Assembly: GCA_903925515.1 (NCBI GenBank) | Contig: CAIYFP010000098.1 | Span: 1-21,040 of the forward strand | DNA: 21,040 bases | Source of the DNA: an uncultured Verrucomicrobiota bacterium | Lineage (GTDB): Bacteria; Verrucomicrobiota; Verrucomicrobiia; Limisphaerales; UBA9464 | Direction: 5' to 3' | Part shown: positions 1-9,317 of the stretch, piece after piece | Numbering within the stretch: the stretch's first letter is position 1 | Layout: the number at the start of each line of letters is the position of its first letter | The notes under the pieces: generated by a model | Told to the model about the DNA's origin: nothing | What the model saw: the letters and a program-made list of their open reading frames with translations, nothing else | Database searches by the model: none | Made by a program: the position numbers and the translations under genes

Positions 1-1893
1 GCCATGACGGACCGCATCCACGAATGGAACGCCGCCTCGGATGCGCTGCCACTCCCTCCCTACCTTCTCAACAACGAATACCTCGCCATCGCCAACAACT
101 ACCGCGACAACCCCGACCTCAGCATCAACGTGACCCTCGCGGGCAAGACCCTCGCCTACCTGCTCGTGGACAACCGCGTTGGCGACAACAACGGCAGCAA
201 CCCGCCCGACCTCAACGCCAACATGACATGGGTCGCCACCGACGGATGGCTCCCCGTTGCGACCGGCAGGAACCGCGCCGCCATCGCCGACGACCCCGAC
301 GAGGTCGGCTATGACGAGAATGCCGACATCACCATCAATCAGGTCGCATCCATCTACTTCAAGGTCCTCGAACCGGGCGTCGTCGTCCTCGGGCCCCAGA
401 ACGAGGGCCGCAACATGTATGGCCTCGTTGTCGCCCCCGCCGTGCCACCCATCGCCCCCAGCTCCCTCGCCGTCGCCAAGGTGGGCGATGGCAAGGTCAC
501 CCTTTCATGGGAGGCCGGCACCGCGTGGTCATACTCGGTTGCCCGATCAGACAAGGCCGAAGGCCCCTTCGACGTCATCGCCCCCAAGGTCGGCGGCTCC
601 ACCTTCGAGGACACCGGCCTCGCCAACGGCAAGACCTACTTTTACCTCGTGAAGGGCCAAAATGGGATCGGTGAATCCGGCGCGTCGCTCATCCTGCCAG
701 CCACCCCTGCCGCTTCGCCCTCCAACGTCGCGGCCACGAGCTCCCCGGCCGGCGTCAACCTCCGGTGGGATTCCTTCCCGGGTGCAACCGCCTACGAGGT
801 GCGTCGCTCCCTGACCCCCGGTGGTCCTTACACCACCGTTGCCTCGGCCGTCGCGGGAACTTCCCACGCCGACTCCACCGTCCCCGGCGGCCGCAACGTC
901 TATTATGTCGTCGTCGCGAGCCTTCCCGGTGGCGAGTCGAGCGGCGCATCCCCGGAGGCGTCCGCCCTGACCGTGCCTGAAGCCCCCGTCAACATCGGCG
1001 TCGAGCCCTTCTCCACCCAGGGAGTTCTCGTGTCGTGGTCCTCCTCCAACGTCGTCCTCGACGGGTTCGTGGTCGAGCAAGCCGACGCGTCGGGCAACTT
1101 CACCGAGGTCGCTTCTGCCGGGGCAAGGGCGTCGCGCGTCCCGGTCGGGGGCCTGCAACCCGGCCAGCCCGGCTCCTTCCGCGTCCGTGCCCGCAATGCG
1201 TCGGGCATCTCGGCGCCCTCCAGCCCGGCCTCGGGCTCGGCCGCCGCGTCGGGCATCTTCGTGAACTTTGCAAATCCCACGTTCACCACCGGCGCCGCCG
1301 GATATCCCCTGCCCGGCTATGCCGACGACTACGGGGACGTGTTCGGGGACCGCGGCAACGGGTTGTCCTATGGCTGGCTCGAGGACAACGCCGCCAATTC
1401 CCGCCATCGCACAGCCGACGTCTCGCCGGACGCGCGCTTTGACACGCTCAATCACCTCCAGAAGAACGGCGGCGACATGGTCTGGGAAATGGCCGTCCCG
1501 TCCGGCCGCTATTCGGTCCGCATCGTCGCAGGCGACGCCACCGCGCTGGACAGCGTGTTCCAGTTCACCGTCGAGGACGTGACCACGACGACCTACACGC
1601 CCACCGCCACGGCGGCATGGGGCACCTTCGACATCGAGGCACGGATCCAGGATGGACTCCTTTCCATCCGGAGCGGCCCCTCGGCCTCCAACAACAAGAT
1701 CTGCTTCGTCGCACTCCAGCCGCTGCCGGAGCTGCCGCCAACCCTCAGCATCGAGGGCAGCAAGGTGACCTTTTCGGGCAAGCTCCAAGAGGCCGATGCC
1801 ATCAATGGGACCTTCAAGGACGTCTCGGGCGCCACCAGCCCCTACCAGCTTCCCGCCGACGCACCGCAGAAGTTCTACCGATCCTCGAACTAG
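1..1893 (+). CDS. Secreted multidomain protein with three fibronectin type III repeats, 5' partial
   Basis: The reading frame is open from the first base, and the first ATG (base 4) is not followed by a signal peptide, so the gene very probably starts upstream and only its last ~630 residues are here. Residues 1-145 resemble an extracellular beta-sandwich module (AYLLVDNRVGD, later NMYGLVV). Three FnIII-like repeats follow at about 150-235, 238-322 and 325-420. Residues 423-575 form a malectin/carbohydrate-binding-like domain (VNFANPTF, DVFGDRGNGLSYGW, ASNNKICFVAL). The last ~50 residues (LSIEGSKVTFSG, then GATSPYQLP and KFYR) match a C-terminal module I know from many exported verrucomicrobial proteins. 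I see no catalytic motif; an enzymatic domain could lie in the missing N-terminus. The likely role is an extracellular or surface polysaccharide-related protein. The domain reading is moderately sure, the function is not. Confidence 0.75.
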   Translation, partial: AMTDRIHEWNAASDALPLPPYLLNNEYLAIANNYRDNPDLSINVTLAGKTLAYLLVDNRVGDNNGSNPPDLNANMTWVATDGWLPVATGRNRAAIADDPDEVGYDENADITINQVASIYFKVLEPGVVVLGPQNEGRNMYGLVVAPAVPPIAPSSLAVAKVGDGKVTLSWEAGTAWSYSVARSDKAEGPFDVIAPKVGGSTFEDTGLANGKTYFYLVKGQNGIGESGASLILPATPAASPSNVAATSSPAGVNLRWDSFPGATAYEVRRSLTPGGPYTTVASAVAGTSHADSTVPGGRNVYYVVVASLPGGESSGASPEASALTVPEAPVNIGVEPFSTQGVLVSWSSSNVVLDGFVVEQADASGNFTEVASAGARASRVPVGGLQPGQPGSFRVRARNASGISAPSSPASGSAAASGIFVNFANPTFTTGAAGYPLPGYADDYGDVFGDRGNGLSYGWLEDNAANSRHRTADVSPDARFDTLNHLQKNGGDMVWEMAVPSGRYSVRIVAGDATALDSVFQFTVEDVTTTTYTPTATAAWGTFDIEARIQDGLLSIRSGPSASNNKICFVALQPLPELPPTLSIEGSKVTFSGKLQEADAINGTFKDVSGATSPYQLPADAPQKFYRSSN

Positions 1894-1918
1894 CCTGTCG
1901 TCCGTTGGATGCTCCAAA

Positions 1919-1950
1919 ACGGGGGCCGCGCCCTTTCGGCCGGCCCCCGT
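1919..1950 (-). terminator. Intrinsic terminator of the Hsp70 gene
   Basis: A perfect 10-bp stem (1919-1928 with 1941-1950, ACGGGGGCCG against its complement) encloses a 12-base loop. Read on the minus strand the stem is followed directly by TTTTGG, so it fits a rho-independent terminator for the minus-strand Hsp70 gene ending at 1961. It lies 25 bases past the stop of the convergent plus-strand gene, but no T-run follows on that side. Confidence 0.7.
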
Positions 1951-1960
1951 CTGCCGTGGC

Positions 1961-3892
1961 TCACGCAATCATTCCCTTCTTCCGCAGCATCGCCTCCATC
2001 ACCTGGTCCATCGCGTGCTCCGCAAGGGGCCGGGTCACCTCGTCGAGGTTCGCCGTCGCCGCCTTCAGCTTCGCGGGGTCGCCCGTCTTCGTCCTCGGAT
2101 CCTCCCCCGCCAGCACCACCTCCACCGCCTCCAACGCGGCCAGGATCTGTCCGCGATACCCCGGGTCGAGGTCCGCGTCGTAGTCCGCCATCGTCTTGCG
2201 GGTCGCCCCCAACGTCTCGCCGGCCCGCAGCTTTGCCTCGATCCATTGCCGCGCCCGCATGTCGTCGAACGCATGCGCCACCGACTCCTCCACCATCCGT
2301 TGCACGTCCGCGTCATCGACGTCCACCGCCGACTTCATCCCCACCACCTTCTGCTGGCCTGTCCGGACGTCCCGCGCAAGGACGTGAAGGATCCCGTTCG
2401 CGTCGATCTCGAATTGCACCCCCACCCGCGGCACCCCCTTCGGCGCCGCATCGAAGTCCAGCTCGAACCTCCCCAGCGACCAGTTGTCCGCCGCCCGCTC
2501 CCGCTCGCCTTGCAAAACATGGATCAACATCGACCGCTGGTTGTCGATCGCCGTCGTGAACATCTCGCCCGCCTTCGTCGGGATCGTCGTGTTGCGCGGG
2601 ATGATCACGTTCATCAAGCCCCCGAACGTCTCGATCCCCAACGACAACGGCGTCACGTCCAGCAACAGCAGGTTCCGAAATCCCCCTGCCAAGATCTCCG
2701 CTTGGATCGCCGCCCCCAACGCCACCGCCTCGTCCGGGTTCACCCCCGTGTTCAATGCCGGACCCCGCGCCTTGTGATGCGCTTCCCCAAGCCGGATGTC
2801 CCCGCGCACCTCCTCGAAGTCGGCGCACCCAAACCACTCCGACACCAGCCGCCGCACCAAAGGCATGCGCGTCTGCCCGCCCACCAACACCACCTGGTCC
2901 AGTTCGCGCGCCTCCACCTTCGCGTCCGCCAACGCCCTCAGGCAATGCCCGCGCGTCCGCTCCACGATGTCCCGCGTCAGCTCCTCCAGCCGCCCGCGGC
3001 CAAGGCGACACGCAAAGCTGAAGGTCGGCGTCAGGAACGGGATCGTGACCTCCACCTCCTCCTCGTCACTCAGCCGGATCTTTGCACGCTCGGCCGCCTC
3101 CCGCACCCGCGCCCGCATGGCCACCGCCACGGCGTCCCAAGGTCCCGGACCCGTCAAGTCGGGCCCCCCGGCAGCCCGGACCTCACCGGCCAAGTAATCC
3201 GTCACTCGCCGGTCAAGGTCGTCGCCTCCCAGCCGCGTGTTCCCGTGCGTCGCCAGCACCTGGAACGTCCCATGGTTCAGCTCAAGGATCGAAAGGTCGA
3301 ACGTCCCGCCGCCAAGGTCGTACACCGCGATCCGCGACCGGTCCCGCAGCTTGTCCAACCCGTACGCCAATGCCGCCGCCGTCGGCTCGTTCACGATCCG
3401 CTCCACCGTCAACCCCGCCAACTCCCCGGCTCGCACCGTCGCGTTCCGCTGCGCGTCGTTGAAGTACGCAGGAACCGTGATCACCGCCCGCGTCACCGGC
3501 TCCCCAAGCGCCGCCTCCGCGTCAGCGCGAACCTTGCCCAGCACCTCGGCCGACACCTCCTCCGGCGTCCAGTCCCGCCCATGGATCGGGATCGTCACCG
3601 CCCCCCCGCCCTCCCCTCGGACCGGGTATGAAACCTCCATCTCAGCGCGCGGGATGTCCGCCCCTCGCCTCCCCATGAACCGCTTCACCGAGTACACCGT
3701 CTCGGCCGGGTGCAAAGCCCGCACCCGCTGGGCCGCCCGCCCCACCACGGGTGCACCCTCCCTCGGGAAGTACACCACGGACGGCGTCAACCGCTGACCC
3801 TCGGCGTCCGCAATCACATACGGGATGCCCGAGTCCACGATCGCCACCAGCGAGTTGGTGGTGCCAAGGTCGATGCCCACGATCCTGCTCAT
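1961..3892 (-). CDS. dnaK: Hsp70-family molecular chaperone (DnaK paralogue)
   Basis: This encodes a 643-residue cytoplasmic ATP-dependent chaperone, close to the usual DnaK length. The nucleotide-binding domain is complete: GIDLGTTNSLVAI (about 6-18), NEPTAAALAYGL from residue 168, DLGGGTFDLSIL from residue 192, and VVLVGGQTRMPLVRRLV near 333. The substrate-binding part is present (VTPLSLGIETFGG, FEIDANGILHVLARD), followed by a helical lid. The C-terminus is odd: it ends in LRKKGMIA and lacks the acidic disordered tail of canonical DnaK. No grpE or dnaJ is adjacent. It may therefore be a second, specialised Hsp70 rather than the housekeeping one, so the symbol is by family only. The reading frame extends upstream, but the ATG at 3892 gives the canonical MSRIVGIDLGTT start. 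No clear Shine-Dalgarno precedes it. It is divergent from the protease gene. Confidence 0.93.
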   Translation of the reverse strand: MSRIVGIDLGTTNSLVAIVDSGIPYVIADAEGQRLTPSVVYFPREGAPVVGRAAQRVRALHPAETVYSVKRFMGRRGADIPRAEMEVSYPVRGEGGGAVTIPIHGRDWTPEEVSAEVLGKVRADAEAALGEPVTRAVITVPAYFNDAQRNATVRAGELAGLTVERIVNEPTAAALAYGLDKLRDRSRIAVYDLGGGTFDLSILELNHGTFQVLATHGNTRLGGDDLDRRVTDYLAGEVRAAGGPDLTGPGPWDAVAVAMRARVREAAERAKIRLSDEEEVEVTIPFLTPTFSFACRLGRGRLEELTRDIVERTRGHCLRALADAKVEARELDQVVLVGGQTRMPLVRRLVSEWFGCADFEEVRGDIRLGEAHHKARGPALNTGVNPDEAVALGAAIQAEILAGGFRNLLLLDVTPLSLGIETFGGLMNVIIPRNTTIPTKAGEMFTTAIDNQRSMLIHVLQGERERAADNWSLGRFELDFDAAPKGVPRVGVQFEIDANGILHVLARDVRTGQQKVVGMKSAVDVDDADVQRMVEESVAHAFDDMRARQWIEAKLRAGETLGATRKTMADYDADLDPGYRGQILAALEAVEVVLAGEDPRTKTGDPAKLKAATANLDEVTRPLAEHAMDQVMEAMLRKKGMIA

Positions 3893-3899
3893 CGAGCCC

Positions 3900-3928
3900 A
3901 CGCTGTGGCACCCCTGCCCGCCTCGCAA
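3900..3928 (-). promoter_or_regulatory. Candidate sigma-70-type promoter of the Hsp70 gene
   Basis: On the minus strand, TTGCGA (3928-3923) is separated by 17 bases from CAGCGT (3905-3900), which ends 7 bases before the ATG at 3892. If correct, transcription would begin at or next to the start codon. No CIRCE-type inverted repeat is seen. The call rests on pattern matching in high-GC sequence and is tentative. Confidence 0.3.
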
Positions 3929-4011
3929 GCGGCCGCGCGGGCGCGCGATTGCGGATGTTTGGCGGGGGCTTGCAGGCGTCTTTCGGCCCATTTCACGCCG
4001 AGATGCCATGC

Positions 4012-4039
4012 TTGAGCACGGCACGAGTCTCGCTAGCGT
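4012..4039 (+). promoter_or_regulatory. Candidate promoter of the S8 protease gene
   Basis: TTGAGC (4012-4017), a 16-base spacer and TAGCGT (4034-4039) lie just before the GTG start at 4046, leaving only six bases between the -10 element and the start codon. This would give a leaderless or nearly leaderless mRNA. The 153-base divergent region between 3892 and 4046 carries this candidate promoter and the one for the Hsp70 gene. Confidence 0.3.
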
Positions 4040-4045
4040 GAAGGC

Positions 4046-7000
4046 GTGATCCTGCGCGTTTCCCCGATTTTCATGGCGTGCCTCATGGGTCTGGCCCTTG
4101 CCCTCCATGGCCATGCCGCCGAGGCATGGAAAACCATCCGGATGCGCAACGGGCCCATCCGGACTCCCCCGCGCTCCGCCCCGTCCGCGCAACCGCCCAA
4201 GGTGGATTCAACCCCGATCAACGGACTGTTCCTGCTCCAGTTCGACGGTCCGTTCCAATCCGAATGGCGCCCCGCCCTCGTCGCCGCAGGCGTCGATCTC
4301 CTCTATTACGTCCCCGATGACGCCTTCGTCGCACGCTTTGGCGACGCCACCCCAGCCACCGTGCGTGCCCTTCCCTTCGTTCGCTGGACGGGCCCCCTCC
4401 TGCCCCGTCACAAGATTCATGCTGGCGTCGTGCGCGCCCTCGCCACCGCCCCCGCCCAACCGGTTCACGTCAAGATCCTCGTGCGACCCGCCTCCGGCGG
4501 CGCAGCAGAGGCCTCCGCCGCCGCCAGCCTCTCCAACCCCTCCATCCACGACGCCATGCCCCTCGGCCCCGTGGTTTCCGGCCAACTCACCGCCAACGCG
4601 CTCGTCCAGCTCGCACGATCCCACGACGTCGTCTGGATCGAGCGCGCACCCGTCATGCGCCTCAACGACGAGGTCGCCACCAAGATCGTCGCGGGCGAGT
4701 CAGGCGAGGCGGGCGACCTCGCGTGGGTCCATCAACTCGGGTTCGACGGCTCCGGTGTCACCGTCGCCGTCGCCGACTCCGGACTCGACCTCGGATTCAT
4801 CGACCTCATGCACCCGGACCTCGACGGCCGCGTGGACGCCTTGTTCGCCTATGACGGCCTCGAGGACGCCTCCGACGAACATAGCCATGGCACGCACTGC
4901 GCCGGCATTGTCGCAGGCAACGCCTCCCTCGGCCAATCCGACGAGGACGGCGCCCTCTACGGCCTCGGTGTTGCTCCCGGCGCCCACATCGTCGGCCAGC
5001 GCATCTTCGACGGCCAAGGCGGCTACCGCCCGCCCCCATCGTTCGAGAAACTTACCCGCGACGCCGTTCGCGCCGGCGCCGCGGTGGGCTCCAACTCATG
5101 GGGCGACGACACCCAAGGACGCTACGACCTCAGCGCAGCCGAATTCGACGGCCTCGTCCGCGACGCCGACTCCCTCACCCCGGGCGACCAAGCCTATGTG
5201 CTCGAGTTCAGCGCCGGCAATTCCGGCCCCGGCGGCCAAACCATCGGCACCCCCGCCGTGGCCAAGAACGTCCTCGCCACCGGCGCCTGCCAAAACAATC
5301 GCTTCACCTTTGGCATCTACGCGGAGGGCCAGGAGGTCATGGCCGACTTCTCCAGCCGGGGACCCGCCGAGGACGGCCGCATCAAGCCCGACGTCGTCGC
5401 GCCCGGCACATGGATCGCCTCGCTCAAGTCCCAGGCCGCCGGCGAGGAAAACGCATGGTCGCCCATCAACGACAACTACCTCTACCAAGGCGGCACCTCC
5501 CAAGCCGGGCCCCATGCGAGCGGCGCCTGCGCCATCTTCATCCAATGGCACCGCCAAACCCGCGGCGGCGCCACCCCCTCCCCCGCCCTCGTCAAGGCCG
5601 CCCTGATCAACTCCGCCGACGACATGGGCACCGCCCTCGTCCCGTCCGACGTGGACGACCCCGACGACCCCGGCGTGCTCGTCGGTGACACCGGCCCCGT
5701 CCCGAACAACGACGAGGGCTGGGGACGCGTGAACCTCGAAACCCTCATCGACTCCGATCGCCGATTTGACTTCACCGACCAGTCCGCAGAGCTCGCCGTC
5801 GGCCAATCATGGGAGAAACGCGTCGTCGTCGCGGCCGGTGAACCCCTCAAGGTCACCCTCGCCTACACCGACGCCCCTGCCCTCCCCGCCGCCATCCCGG
5901 CCATGGTCAACGACCTCGACCTTGAGGTCGTGTCCCCATCCGGAATCCAATACCGGGGCAACGCCTTCGCCGAGGGCGAGTCCGTCGCGGGCACCCCCAT
6001 CGGCGACCGCATCAACAACGTCGAGGCCGTCCATCTGGCATCCCCTCCGGCCGGCGAATGGATCGTCCGCGTCCGCGCCGTCAACGTTCCCAAGGACATC
6101 CGCTCCCGACCCGGCCCCCCCCGCCAAGACTTTGCCCTCGTCGTCTCCGGCCGCCTGCCCGCCCCGGGCGAGGGTCTGCTTTCATGGGACTCCGCCGCCT
6201 TTCGTACCCCGTCCGTCGCCACCTTGCGACTGCTCGACGACGGGCTTCGCGGCCAGCCCTCCGCCTCCGTGACGGTCACCGCCGGCCCCACCACCAACCT
6301 CGTGGCCCTCACCCTCCAACGCACCGCCTCGCCCAACACCTTCACCGGCGCTGTTGCCCTCGTCTCCGGCACGGCTCGCCCCGGCCAGTTGAAGGTCTCC
6401 CACGGCGACACCCTCCTTGCCTATTACACCGACGCCCAACCCCAAGGCCTCCGCTCCGCCGAGGCCTCCGTGGACAACATTCCTCCCGTCACGAGCGACG
6501 TCGCCTCCACCGCCGAGTTCGGGCGCGTCACCTTGTCATGGCTCGCCAGCGAGCCCTCCCGCTCCCGCATCCTCTACGGGACCACCAACGCCGTCACCAA
6601 CGTCGTCGAGGACCTCGCCTTCCGCACCCAGCCGCGCATCGCACTCCCCGAAATGGAGCCCGGCAAGACCCTCTTCTGGAAGCTCCTGGCCACCGACCGC
6701 GCCGGCAACACCTCCACCAATGACAACGGCGGCTTCTACTTCCGCGTCATCACCCCGCGGCCCGCAACCGCCCTCCTCGTCTATTCGCCCGAATCCATCT
6801 TCACCGAACTCCTCGCCGAGACCCCCTACCCCGGCATCGAGAACTGGACCCTCGCCCTCGAGGCACTCGGCGTGGAATTCGATGTCTGGAACACCGCCGA
6901 ACGCGGCGGCGCACCCACCCCCGAGCAACTCAGGCCCTACCGCGTCGTCGTCTGGCGACCCGAGGAACTCCAGGCCCCGCCCCCAGGCATGACCGCTGCC

Positions 7001-9286
7001 ATCCAATCCTACGTCGCCGGGGGTGGCTCCCTCTTCGTCGCCTCCTACGACCTCCTCACCCGGCTCAAGGAAATCAACCAGCCGGCCTTCGCATCCCAAA
7101 CCCTTCGCGTCGCCGGCTTCCTCGAGGACCAAGGAGCCCTCCGCGTCTCCGGCGCCCAAGGAGACCCCGTCGCCGGTGGCCTCGCGCTGGACCTCGATTA
7201 CTCCGCCTTCCCCAGCGGCTTCCTCATCGACCTCCTCGGCATCCGCTGGGAGGACGGACCCGACCACCTCACCGCCTCCACCAACGCCGCGCCCATTCTC
7301 CTCCAGGAAGACGGCCGCGTCGTCGGCGTTCGCTTTCCCCGCACCGGCGACGACAGCACCGGCCGTGGCGTCTTCCTCGCCGTGCCGTTGGAGGCCTTCC
7401 CCCTTGACGCCGCCCCACCCAACAACCGCGCCACCATCCTCGGCAACGCACTCGAGTTTCTCGTCCCGGGCCTCCGCGGCCTTTCCATGCTCGCGCTGAG
7501 CAGCGACGCCTTCACCGTCCCAGGCGCCGGCATCGTCGAGGTCTCCGACGCTCGCCTTGCCGACACCAACTCCGTTGTCGTCACCCTCGCCACCGCATCC
7601 TCGCCGACCCCCACCCCGGTCCGCTGCTTCGCAACCCCCGTGAAGGGCATCTTCCGCGGAACCTTCGTCCTCGCAAGGCCACCCCTCCCCGGGCCGCCGC
7701 CCCTTCCCGGCGCCCCCGTCCCTGTCGCAGCCATGAACAAGGACTGGATCCGCGTCGCGTACACCGACTCCGCAGGCCGTGAGTCCGTCTCCACCGCCGT
7801 CGTCGATACAACGCCCCCCCACATCTCCGCCCTTTCCGTCGAGCCCGCCTACAACGAGGCCATGATCTCATGGTCAACAGACAAGCCCTCCGACGCCCTC
7901 GTCCGCTTCGGCGAGAGTGGCGGCGACGAGAAGTTCCTCACCCGCTCCGCCTACTCCGCAGAGCAGGGAACCCGTCACGAGGTGCTTGTCACCGGACTCC
8001 TTCCGGACCGCGACTACTACTTTGTCGCCGTCAGCCGCGACTCCGCCGGCAATGCCACCACGGACAACAACGCCGGCCGCATCCACGTGTTCCGCACGCT
8101 CACGCCCGTCTCCCCCCCATGGCTCGATGACATGGAGTCAGGCATCGAGGGCTGGGCCGTGTATGACGACGAGAGCATCGTGGGCGGCGGCGGTGATGAC
8201 GAGGAAGGCGGCGGCGGGTTCGCCCTCTCGGGCTGGCGTCACGGCACCCCTTTCAATCGCCACGGGGTCGCTCCACACAGCGGCGACTCGTGCTGGGCCA
8301 CCAACCTCGCCGGCGACCCCGTGGACTTCGCCATCACCGACCTCATCACCCCTGCCATCAACCTCGCCGGCGGCAACCGCGCCAAGCTCACGTTCTGGCA
8401 CGTCTTTGACTTCCGCACCCCCGAGGACTCCGACGACGAGTTCGGGGACCTGTCCATCGAGGCCGCCCAAATCGCCGTCACCACCGACGACGGCGCCTCA
8501 TGGCGTCCCCTCTACGCCAACACCGAGGAAGACACCGGCGGCTGGGCCGAGGAATCCATCGACCTCACCCCCTACCTCGGGCGCGTCGTCCGCTTCCGCT
8601 TCAACTACCAGATGTTCAGCTTTACCCCCACCGACCGCCTCGGATGGCTCATCGACGACGTCGGCGTCTCCATTCAGTCCGTCGCCGAAACCGGCCTTCA
8701 CGTCACCAACACCCTCGCCCAAGCCCGCTTTGTCATCGCCTCGGGCACCAACCAATGGGTGGGGGAGGGCACCTCATGGAGAACCAACCTCCCCTCCGGC
8801 TCCTACACCGTCGCGTGGGCCCCTGTTCGCTTCTACCAAACGCCCCAGCCAAGGCCGTTCACCATCGGGTCCTCCACCAACCTCACGGTCATCTCCGGCA
8901 CCTACGTCTTCCCGGACGACAACTCCAACGGCATCTCGGACCTCTGGGAGTCCCGCTTCTTCGGCGGCAACCTTGCCACCCCGCCCACCCATGACTCCGA
9001 CGCCGACGGCGCCTCCGATCTGTCGGAGTTCATGGCTGGCAGCGACCCAAGGGATCCCGCGTCCGTCCTGTCCCTGTCCATCCCACGCGAACTCGCGAAC
9101 CGAACGGTCGCCCTTCGCTGGCCCACGCTCGCCGGACGCGAGTACACGCTCGAAGTCTCCACCAACCTCTCCACATGGTCACCCTTCACCGACCCCGAAC
9201 GCGGGGACGGCTCCCCCATGACCGCCGTGTTGCCCGCCTTGGACCCCAGCCTCACCTACCTGTTCAGGGTCCGCGTACGCCCCTGA
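4046..9286 (+). CDS. Giant secreted subtilisin-like serine protease (S8, Kp43-type)
   Basis: This is a 1746-residue exported endopeptidase. Residues 1-27 form a signal peptide (hydrophobic core, HAAEA end). Residues 50-205 are a propeptide-like region. The S8 domain (about 222-569) has a complete triad: Asp244 (VAVADSG), His281 (HGTHCAG) and Ser485 (GTSQAGPHASG), plus oxyanion Asn392 (SAGNSGP). A jelly-roll domain (574-705) follows, as in Kp43-type subtilases. Next come a beta-rich domain plus FnIII-like domain (711-902), a Rossmann/class-I-amidotransferase-like domain (905-1145; ALLVYSP, VAGGGSLFVAS), a second beta-rich plus FnIII-like pair (1149-1352), a MAM/immune-inhibitor-like sandwich (1355-1545; DDMESGIEGW, GWLIDDVGVSI), a carboxypeptidase-regulatory-like segment, calcium-type repeats (DSDADGASDLSEF) and a C-terminal module (YTLEVSTNLSTW). 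The GTG at 4046 gives the full signal peptide; the ATG at 4073 is an alternative. The protease assignment is firm, the middle domain names are less so. Confidence 0.93.
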   Translation: MILRVSPIFMACLMGLALALHGHAAEAWKTIRMRNGPIRTPPRSAPSAQPPKVDSTPINGLFLLQFDGPFQSEWRPALVAAGVDLLYYVPDDAFVARFGDATPATVRALPFVRWTGPLLPRHKIHAGVVRALATAPAQPVHVKILVRPASGGAAEASAAASLSNPSIHDAMPLGPVVSGQLTANALVQLARSHDVVWIERAPVMRLNDEVATKIVAGESGEAGDLAWVHQLGFDGSGVTVAVADSGLDLGFIDLMHPDLDGRVDALFAYDGLEDASDEHSHGTHCAGIVAGNASLGQSDEDGALYGLGVAPGAHIVGQRIFDGQGGYRPPPSFEKLTRDAVRAGAAVGSNSWGDDTQGRYDLSAAEFDGLVRDADSLTPGDQAYVLEFSAGNSGPGGQTIGTPAVAKNVLATGACQNNRFTFGIYAEGQEVMADFSSRGPAEDGRIKPDVVAPGTWIASLKSQAAGEENAWSPINDNYLYQGGTSQAGPHASGACAIFIQWHRQTRGGATPSPALVKAALINSADDMGTALVPSDVDDPDDPGVLVGDTGPVPNNDEGWGRVNLETLIDSDRRFDFTDQSAELAVGQSWEKRVVVAAGEPLKVTLAYTDAPALPAAIPAMVNDLDLEVVSPSGIQYRGNAFAEGESVAGTPIGDRINNVEAVHLASPPAGEWIVRVRAVNVPKDIRSRPGPPRQDFALVVSGRLPAPGEGLLSWDSAAFRTPSVATLRLLDDGLRGQPSASVTVTAGPTTNLVALTLQRTASPNTFTGAVALVSGTARPGQLKVSHGDTLLAYYTDAQPQGLRSAEASVDNIPPVTSDVASTAEFGRVTLSWLASEPSRSRILYGTTNAVTNVVEDLAFRTQPRIALPEMEPGKTLFWKLLATDRAGNTSTNDNGGFYFRVITPRPATALLVYSPESIFTELLAETPYPGIENWTLALEALGVEFDVWNTAERGGAPTPEQLRPYRVVVWRPEELQAPPPGMTAAIQSYVAGGGSLFVASYDLLTRLKEINQPAFASQTLRVAGFLEDQGALRVSGAQGDPVAGGLALDLDYSAFPSGFLIDLLGIRWEDGPDHLTASTNAAPILLQEDGRVVGVRFPRTGDDSTGRGVFLAVPLEAFPLDAAPPNNRATILGNALEFLVPGLRGLSMLALSSDAFTVPGAGIVEVSDARLADTNSVVVTLATASSPTPTPVRCFATPVKGIFRGTFVLARPPLPGPPPLPGAPVPVAAMNKDWIRVAYTDSAGRESVSTAVVDTTPPHISALSVEPAYNEAMISWSTDKPSDALVRFGESGGDEKFLTRSAYSAEQGTRHEVLVTGLLPDRDYYFVAVSRDSAGNATTDNNAGRIHVFRTLTPVSPPWLDDMESGIEGWAVYDDESIVGGGGDDEEGGGGFALSGWRHGTPFNRHGVAPHSGDSCWATNLAGDPVDFAITDLITPAINLAGGNRAKLTFWHVFDFRTPEDSDDEFGDLSIEAAQIAVTTDDGASWRPLYANTEEDTGGWAEESIDLTPYLGRVVRFRFNYQMFSFTPTDRLGWLIDDVGVSIQSVAETGLHVTNTLAQARFVIASGTNQWVGEGTSWRTNLPSGSYTVAWAPVRFYQTPQPRPFTIGSSTNLTVISGTYVFPDDNSNGISDLWESRFFGGNLATPPTHDSDADGASDLSEFMAGSDPRDPASVLSLSIPRELANRTVALRWPTLAGREYTLEVSTNLSTWSPFTDPERGDGSPMTAVLPALDPSLTYLFRVRVRP

Positions 9287-9317
9287 CTCCACGCCTTGTC
9301 CCCCCCGCCGAAATCCC

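Noticed and set aside
547..1968. Minus-strand open frame of 473 codons opposite the FnIII protein
   Set aside because: The plus-strand frame has recognisable domains; the antisense frame is Gly/Arg/Asp-rich with no motif.
1796..3631. Plus-strand open frame of 611 codons opposite the Hsp70 gene
   Set aside because: It is antisense to a complete Hsp70 with all motifs, and its composition (Arg/His/Pro/Leu) is that of a shadow frame.
3893..4192. N-terminal extension of the Hsp70 frame up to 4192
   Set aside because: Residues before MSRIVGIDLGTT have no similarity to Hsp70 and overlap the divergent protease gene; the ATG at 3892 gives the canonical N-terminus.
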